64,000 nt of DNA from Herbiconiux gentiana. GTDB lineage: Bacteria > Actinomycetota > Actinomycetes > Actinomycetales > Microbacteriaceae. The DNA lies in NCBI RefSeq assembly GCF_024978135.1, contig NZ_JANTEZ010000003.1, positions 124,001 through 188,000 of the forward strand. Reading direction: 5' to 3'. Under the pieces are notes generated by a model. It saw nothing but the letters and a program-made list of their open reading frames with translations. It was not told the DNA's origin and did no database searches. This document shows, piece after piece, positions 59,198 through 64,000 of this stretch. Numbering within the stretch: position 1 is the stretch's first letter; every line of letters begins with the position of its first letter. Both the position numbers and the translations under genes were made by a program.

Positions 59198-60679
59198 TCA
59201 GGCGCGCGCGCGGCGCCAGCCGGTCTCGGTCTCCTCGACGCGGCCCTCGAGCAGCAGGATGCCGAGCGCGGCCTCGACTGCCCGCACGGACAGGCCGGCG
59301 CGGGCGGCGACGTCACTCGGGGTGCGGCGCGACCGCCGAGTGAGCGCGTCGAGCACGCGCACCGCCGTGCCGTCGTCGGCCGGTGGAGCTGCGACGTCAC
59401 CCGAGGAGGTCTCCAACGGTGGCCGATGCTCGACGGTCGGGGTGAGGGCGTCATCCGTCGCCCCGGACGTCGTCGGCCGCGGCGCGTCGAGATTTGATCT
59501 TCCGATCCGGGGCGATCGGGCTGGGGCGGCCACGTCGGTGGCGAGCTGGATCGCCGCGGGACCGGGCGGGAGCTCGAAGAGGGCGGGGCGGTCGGCCGTG
59601 GGGCCGAGGACGAGTTCGACGACCTCGGCCGGGGAGGTGACGCAGGTGGCGTCGTACTCGCGGAGGAGGCGGTGGCAGCCCGCCGAGGTGACGCTCGTGA
59701 CGGGGCCGGGCACGGCGCCGAGGGGGCGTCCGAGGGCGGCGGCGTGGCCTGCGGTGTTGAGGGAGCCCGAGCGGTGGCCCGCCTCGACGACGACGGTGGC
59801 CCGGGTGAGCGCGGCGATCAGCCGGTTGCGCTGCAAGAAGCGCCATTTCGTGGGTGAGGCGCCGCACGGCAGCTCGGAGACCAGGGCGCCCCGGGCGGCG
59901 ATGCGGAGGAGCAGGTCGTGGTGGGCCGCCGGGTAGAGGCGGTCGACGCCGCCGGCGAGGAACGCGACGGTCGTGCCGCCGCTGACGAGCGCCGCGCGGT
60001 GCGCCATCCCATCGATGCCGTACGCGCCGCCGGATACGACCGAGAAGCCGCGGTCGCTCACCCCGGCGGACAGCTCCATGGCGACGTGCTCGCCATAGTT
60101 CGTGGCGTCGCGCGACCCCACGATGGCGACCGAGCCACCGGAATGGTCCACGGCGCGGACGCTCCCCCGCACCCACAGGGCGTGGGGTGCGTGCAGGTCA
60201 AGATCGCGGCAGCCCGCGGGCCAGAGCGGGTGATTCGGCGTGAGCAGACGCGCTTCGAAGCGCGCCGCCGTCTGCAACGACGCGACGACGGCCCTCGAGG
60301 CCACGCGCGGGCGCCAGCGTTCGAGCGCTGCCGTCATCGTCTCGATCGAAACCGCTTCGACCTCACCCCGGCTCGGGTCTGCTGCGTCGGGTGAGTGGAG
60401 CTCGTCGAGCCACCGCGAGGGTTCGGCTTTGTCGATGAGCATGGTGAGCGCGCGGGCACCGCCAAGCACCGCCACGACGAGCCCCGCCATCGAATCGCCC
60501 GGCTCGGCGATGCCCGACCAGGCCGCCGCCGCGAACAGCTCGCCGGCCCCGTAGTCGTCGCCATCGAGCGTGGTGGGAGCAGTCGGAACGGGCCGCGAAC
60601 TCCCGCCGCGCGACTCCGGCACCGCGACCGCACGGGCCAGCGACAGGACGAGCGACCGGTCGAGCCCGAAGAGCATCAT
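59198..60679 (-). CDS. dprA: DNA-processing protein DprA
   Basis: This 493-residue protein has the Rossmann-like DprA core (about residues 175-380). The core has VAIVGSRDATNYGEHVA, VSGGAYGIDGMAHRAAL, ELPCGASPTKWRF and RNRLIAALTRATVVVEA. A Pro/Thr/Asp-rich linker and a C-terminal winged-helix domain (SDVAARAGLSVRAVEAALG) follow. DprA binds ssDNA and loads RecA in transformation. It is longer than most homologues because of the linker and N-terminal region. The start codon is one of two adjacent ATGs (60679 or 60676) that overlap the yifB stop. Confidence 0.94.
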   Translation of the reverse strand: MMLFGLDRSLVLSLARAVAVPESRGGSSRPVPTAPTTLDGDDYGAGELFAAAAWSGIAEPGDSMAGLVVAVLGGARALTMLIDKAEPSRWLDELHSPDAADPSRGEVEAVSIETMTAALERWRPRVASRAVVASLQTAARFEARLLTPNHPLWPAGCRDLDLHAPHALWVRGSVRAVDHSGGSVAIVGSRDATNYGEHVAMELSAGVSDRGFSVVSGGAYGIDGMAHRAALVSGGTTVAFLAGGVDRLYPAAHHDLLLRIAARGALVSELPCGASPTKWRFLQRNRLIAALTRATVVVEAGHRSGSLNTAGHAAALGRPLGAVPGPVTSVTSAGCHRLLREYDATCVTSPAEVVELVLGPTADRPALFELPPGPAAIQLATDVAAPARSPRIGRSNLDAPRPTTSGATDDALTPTVEHRPPLETSSGDVAAPPADDGTAVRVLDALTRRSRRTPSDVAARAGLSVRAVEAALGILLLEGRVEETETGWRRARA

Positions 60680-62208
60680 GCCGAAACCGACTTCCGGAGG
60701 AAGAGCGCCCAGCCGACGTGGTCGGGCGTCGGGGACGGGACGGCGTCGAGGTCGGCGAGCGTCCATGCCACGCGGAGCACGCGATCGTAGCCGCGCATCG
60801 TGAGGGTGCCGCGTTCGAGGGCGCGGTCGATGGGCGCCGAGGTGGCCGGAGCCAGACGGCGGGGGCGGGAGCGGAGCCAGGCGCCGGGGACCTCGGCGTT
60901 CGTCTTCCACGGTGTCGAGGCCAGGCGCGCGCGGGCGACGGCGCGGGCGTTCTCGACGCGGGAGCGGGCCGAGGCGGTGGTGGTGCGCGGGAGGTCGTCG
61001 TCGGTCATCCGCACCGCTGAGGTGGTGACGCGGTTGACGCGCAGCTGCAGGTCGACGCGGTCGAGCAGGGGGCCCGAGAGGCGGCCGAGGTAGCGGCGGC
61101 GCGACAGCGGCGAGCAGGTGCAGGGCACGTCTCCGGCGCCGTACTGGCCGCAGGGGCACGGGTTCGCGGCCAGGACGAGCTGGAAGCGGCCCGGGAAGCG
61201 CGCCGTGGTGCTCGCACGGTGGATGACGATCGTGCCGGACTCGAGGGGCTGGCGCAGGGCGTCGAGCACCGACGACGGGAACTCCGGCGCCTCGTCGAGG
61301 AACAGGATGCCGTGGGCGGCCCGCGCCGCGGCACCCGGCCGGATGACCTTCGAGCCGCCGCCGACCAGCGCTGCCGCCGACGAGGTGTGGTGGGGGCTCT
61401 CGAGCGGCGGGCGGGTGATCAGGCCGTTCAGGGGTCGGCCCGCGAGCGACGAGACCGAGGTGACGACGAGCGACTGCTCGGCGTCGAGGTCGGGCAGGAG
61501 GGCCGGCAGCCGCTGGGCGAGCATCGTCTTGCCAGCGCCGGGCGGGCCCAGCATCAGCAGGTGGTGGCCGCCGGCCGCCGCCACCACGAGCGCCTCGACG
61601 GCGTCGGCGTTGCCCACGACGTCGGCGAGGTCTCCCTCCGGCGCAGGCGGCGCCGCAGCGGCCGGGAGCGTCAGCGGGTCGACCGAGCTCGGCTCGAGCT
61701 GCGCTCCGTGGTGGATCAGGGCGTCCCGCAGCGATGCGACCGTGACGATCTCGACGTCGGGCACGAGCAGCGCCTCGGCCGCGTTGCCGGCCGGCACGAC
61801 GAAGCGCCGGTACCCCGCGGCCCGGGCCGCGACGATCGCCGGGAGCGCGCCCTGCATCGGCCGCACCCGACCGTCTAGGCTCAGCTCGCCGAGATGCACC
61901 ACCGACCCGATCGCCGCCGCCGGGATGACCCCCTCGGCGGCGAGCACGGCCACGGCGATGGCGAGGTCGTAGGTCGACCCCTGCTTCGGCAGCGACGCCG
62001 GCGAGAGGTTGACGACGATCTTCTTCGCGGGGAGCGCGCAGCCGTCGTTGGCGGCTGCGGCGCGTACCCGGTCCTTCGCGTCGGAGAGCGCCGCATCCGG
62101 AAGACCGATCAGCTGGAACCCCGGTATGGCGTCGGCGATGTGGGCCTCGACCTCGACGACCGCGCCACTCAGTCCGAGCAGCGCCACGGACAGCGTTCGC
62201 GCCACCAT
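60676..62208 (-). CDS. YifB/ComM family Mg-chelatase-like AAA+ ATPase
   Basis: This 510-residue protein has an N-terminal Lon-like domain (SVALLGLSGAVVEVEAHI ... VNLSPASLPKQGS). An AAA+ module follows, with Walker A GPPGAGKTM (about residue 225) and Walker B ILFLDEAPEF. The cysteine-rich stretch NPCPCGQYGAGDVPCTC and a C-terminal Mg_chelatase_C domain come next. ComM drives branch migration in natural transformation, which fits its neighbour dprA. Its start overlaps the yraN stop (TGATG) and its stop overlaps dprA, so the three genes are translationally linked. Confidence 0.95.
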   Translation of the reverse strand: MVARTLSVALLGLSGAVVEVEAHIADAIPGFQLIGLPDAALSDAKDRVRAAAANDGCALPAKKIVVNLSPASLPKQGSTYDLAIAVAVLAAEGVIPAAAIGSVVHLGELSLDGRVRPMQGALPAIVAARAAGYRRFVVPAGNAAEALLVPDVEIVTVASLRDALIHHGAQLEPSSVDPLTLPAAAAPPAPEGDLADVVGNADAVEALVVAAAGGHHLLMLGPPGAGKTMLAQRLPALLPDLDAEQSLVVTSVSSLAGRPLNGLITRPPLESPHHTSSAAALVGGGSKVIRPGAAARAAHGILFLDEAPEFPSSVLDALRQPLESGTIVIHRASTTARFPGRFQLVLAANPCPCGQYGAGDVPCTCSPLSRRRYLGRLSGPLLDRVDLQLRVNRVTTSAVRMTDDDLPRTTTASARSRVENARAVARARLASTPWKTNAEVPGAWLRSRPRRLAPATSAPIDRALERGTLTMRGYDRVLRVAWTLADLDAVPSPTPDHVGWALFLRKSVSA

Positions 62209-62567
62209 CAGTGCACCTCCCGGAGGTGCTGCACGCTCGGTTCGCCGTGGGTCGGCCAGACGACCCCGATCACGTCGATGCGGAACGGCACGCGCCGCCC
62301 CGGATGGACCGAGGCGATGTAGGCCGCGGCGAGCAGATGCAGTCGCCGCAGCTTCGCCGAGGTGACGGCCTCGAACGGATGCCCGTAGGCCTCGGACGTT
62401 CGCGTCTTCACCTCGACGACGACGAGTGTCGGCCCGTCGCTCGCCACGATGTCGATCTCGCCGACCGGGCAGCGCCAGTTGCGCTGCACGACTTGCATGC
62501 CGATCGTGGTCAGGTGTTCGGCCGCGACGCCCTCACCGCGGCGGCCCAGTTCGTCTTTCGCCTTCAT
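62208..62567 (-). CDS. YraN family (UPF0102) endonuclease-like protein
   Basis: This 119-residue protein is a small restriction-endonuclease-like fold. The start is LGRRGEGVAAEHL and the core GEIDIVASDGPTLVVVEVKTRT, whose Asp/Glu/Lys match the D-ExK pattern. The function of the family is not settled. The ATG at 62567 is fixed by GGAGG 5 bases upstream; a longer reading frame to 62585 is discarded. It heads the yraN-yifB-dprA unit. Confidence 0.94.
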   Translation of the reverse strand: MKAKDELGRRGEGVAAEHLTTIGMQVVQRNWRCPVGEIDIVASDGPTLVVVEVKTRTSEAYGHPFEAVTSAKLRRLHLLAAAYIASVHPGRRVPFRIDVIGVVWPTHGEPSVQHLREVH

Positions 62568-62687
62568 GTGTACCTCCGCGACCAAGGGTGCGGAAATGCA
62601 GCAGAAGGCAGGGCCTCAGTCGGGGATCTGTGGAGAGATCACCGGAAAGGGCAGAAGTGCAGAAGAGGCGCTGGCGGGAGCGAAACC

Positions 62688-63011
62688 CTACTCGTCGAGC
62701 GCGAGCTCCTTGGGCAGCTCGAAGTCCTTGCTCGACAGCTCCTCGACGTTCACGTCCTTGAACGTCAGCACCCGCACCGACTTCACGAACCGGTCGGAAC
62801 GGTACACGTCCCACACCCACACGTCGTTCATCGTGAGCTCGAAGTAGAAGTCGTGCTCCGTGTCGCGGCGGGCCAGCTCGACCTCGTTGGCGAGGTAGAA
62901 GCGGCGCTCGGTCTCGATCACGTACTTGAACTGCGAGACCACGTCTCGATACTCGCGGTAGAGGGCGAGCTCGACCTCCCGGTCGTAGTCCTCGAATTCG
63001 TCTTCGTCCAT
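62688..63011 (-). CDS. DUF2469 conserved actinobacterial protein
   Basis: This 107-residue, strongly acidic protein is almost unmistakable by its tract EDYDREVELALYREYRDVV and by FYFELTMNDVWVWDVYR. It is conserved across actinobacteria in this position, between rnhB and yraN. Function is unknown. The ATG at 63011 is preceded by TAGACT at a 9-base distance, so it may have its own near-leaderless promoter. It lies 20 bases after rnhB. Confidence 0.95.
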   Translation of the reverse strand: MDEDEFEDYDREVELALYREYRDVVSQFKYVIETERRFYLANEVELARRDTEHDFYFELTMNDVWVWDVYRSDRFVKSVRVLTFKDVNVEELSSKDFELPKELALDE

Positions 63012-63020
63012 CGTGGTTCC

Positions 63021-63026
63021 AGTCTA
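63021..63026 (-). promoter_or_regulatory. Possible -10 of the DUF2469 gene
   Basis: TAGACT lies 9 bases before the ATG at 63011 on the minus strand. Confidence 0.3.
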
Positions 63027-63031
63027 GGCGG

Positions 63032-63874
63032 CTACGCGACCGGTTCGACGCCGGGTTCCGGATGCCCGCCCACGCCTGGACGCGACCGGGACGTCTCCCC
63101 GCGCACGTCGGGTGCCGCCTCCAGCGCCGACAGCGCCGCGAGGTCGAACAGCTCCGTCGACCCGACGATCCGCGACAGCCAGGTGTGCCGGTGCAGCGCC
63201 GTCGCCCCGAGCGACACGATCGCGTCCCGGTGCTCCTCGCTGGCGTAGCCCTTGTTCCGTTCCCAGCCGTAGGCCGGATGCTCGCCCGAGTGCTCGATCA
63301 TCATCCGGTCCCGCGCGACCTTCGAGATCACCGACGCCGCGGCGACCGAGGCGCAGTCGCGGTCGGCCTTGATGCGTGTGCGCACCGTCACCGGAACCGG
63401 AGCCGAGGCGCTCAGCCAGTCCCACTGCCCGTCGAGGATGATCGTGGCCGCCGAGACGTCGACCCCATCGGCCAGCAGCGACGACAGCGCTCGCCGGCCG
63501 GCGAGCCCGAGGCAGGCGCTGATGCCGAGCGTGTCGATCTCCTCGGCCGAGGCGTAGCCGACGGCGTGCGCGAGGCTCCAGGCCCGGGCGATGGGTGCGA
63601 GCTCCTCACGGCGCGGCTCGGAGAGCATCTTCGAGTCGCGCAGCCCCTTGGGCACCGACTTGGTCACACGGATGTCGATCACGCTCACGCCGACACCGAC
63701 CGGCCCCGCGAGCGCACCGCGCCCGACCTCGTCGCACCCGATGATCAGACCGCTGTGCGGAGTGGCGTCGGCAGGAGCATCCTGAACCGGGGACCCGGCA
63801 GTGCGCCGCCGAGGCTTCACCAAGCCCGCGATCTCGCGCTCGAACCGAAGCGTGGGATCAGCGACCGGACTCAT
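63032..63874 (-). CDS. rnhB: Ribonuclease HII
   Basis: This 280-residue enzyme removes ribonucleotides from DNA and RNA primers. Catalytic acidic residues are seen in IGCDEVGRGALAGP (D48, E49), LRDSKML and IKADRDCASVAAAS. N- and C-terminal extensions of about 40 residues each flank the core. The ATG at 63874 overlaps the upstream gene's stop by 4 bases (ATGA). Synteny with rnhB next to lepB is conserved in actinobacteria. Confidence 0.96.
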   Translation of the reverse strand: MSPVADPTLRFEREIAGLVKPRRRTAGSPVQDAPADATPHSGLIIGCDEVGRGALAGPVGVGVSVIDIRVTKSVPKGLRDSKMLSEPRREELAPIARAWSLAHAVGYASAEEIDTLGISACLGLAGRRALSSLLADGVDVSAATIILDGQWDWLSASAPVPVTVRTRIKADRDCASVAAASVISKVARDRMMIEHSGEHPAYGWERNKGYASEEHRDAIVSLGATALHRHTWLSRIVGSTELFDLAALSALEAAPDVRGETSRSRPGVGGHPEPGVEPVA

Positions 63875-64000
63875 CGCCCCGCTCCCGGCAGCGCGGGCGC
63901 CGCAACAGCACCCCCACCGGACGAAAGAGCCGGGTATGAAAGAGCCGGAGATGACAGCGCCGCAAGCGGCTTCGCCGACTCCTCCCGCGACGGGATCCCG
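63871..64000 (-). CDS. C-terminal end of the upstream gene, probably signal peptidase I by position
   Basis: The minus-strand frame that ends with TGA at 63873-63871 overlaps the rnhB start (ATGA) and stays open to the window edge. It encodes about 42 residues of Ser/Ala/Pro/Leu-rich sequence with the repeated element SPALS/YPALS and no recognisable domain. In related genomes lepB precedes rnhB, so this may be a disordered tail on that protein. The identity is inferred from gene order alone. Confidence 0.4.
   Translation of the reverse strand, partial: GIPSREESAKPLAALSSPALSYPALSSGGGAVAAPALPGAGR

Overview
The window is 64 kb of very GC-rich, densely packed chromosomal DNA. Its gene content and order point to an actinobacterium, most likely of the family Microbacteriaceae. 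The clues are a mycothiol-type maleylpyruvate isomerase-like protein, DUF2469, DivI1A repeats, GatCAB, the trehalose and GlgE alpha-glucan pathways, and the order rplS-side/rnhB/DUF2469/yraN/yifB/dprA/xerC/rpsB/tsf/pyrH/frr/cdsA. This assignment is an inference; species cannot be named. I saw no tRNA, rRNA, insertion sequence, prophage or CRISPR array. No gene-free stretch exceeds about 210 bases.

Layout. (1) 1-6.7 kb: start of a GerW-like gene, then glgX-treY-treZ, which make trehalose from glycogen. (2) 6.7-14.3 kb: dinB; an esterase overlapping an MprF-like aminoacyl-lipid synthase; an aldo/keto reductase; a GNAT acetyltransferase; and a mycothiol-dependent-enzyme homologue. (3) 14.4-22.8 kb, minus strand: gatCAB, an esterase, ligA and mnmA, with unusual C-terminal low-complexity tails on LigA and MnmA. 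(4) 22.9-28.5 kb: an EEP-family phosphohydrolase, a DUF559 nuclease-fold gene between two copies of a 52-bp hairpin repeat, a second glgX and a cysteine desulfurase. (5) 28.6-35.7 kb: alpha-glucan phosphorylase divergent from glgE-glgB. (6) 35.7-43.9 kb: a thioredoxin-fold/TPR protein coupled to a large membrane protein with an internal lipoprotein signal, an AI-2E-family permease, a hydrolase with a small zinc-ribbon protein, a CPA1 antiporter, and two tandem secreted SLT-domain proteins. (7) 44-49.6 kb: a peptide ABC importer (binding protein, two permeases, fused ATPases). (8) 49.7-64 kb: the conserved translation/envelope/DNA block: a DivI1A protein, cdsA, frr, pyrH, tsf, rpsB; then a sugar porter, an M23 peptidase with no proper 3' end, xerC, a metallophosphoesterase, dprA, yifB, yraN, DUF2469, rnhB and the tail of the next gene.

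Functional logic. The alpha-glucan genes form a near-complete turnover circuit. GlgE and GlgB build branched glucan from maltose 1-phosphate, GlgP and two GlgX enzymes degrade it, and TreY/TreZ turn linear glucan into trehalose. TreS and maltokinase, expected feeders of GlgE, are not in the window.

Main unexplained signals: a family of oriented 52-bp hairpins (arms GGGTCGCGCAAAAGC / GCTTTTGCGCGACCC), all at gene 3' ends, two of them bracketing the DUF559 gene; a recurrent -10 motif (TANNNT) 6-7 bases before start codons, implying many leaderless mRNAs; and low-complexity or repeat-expanded protein ends.
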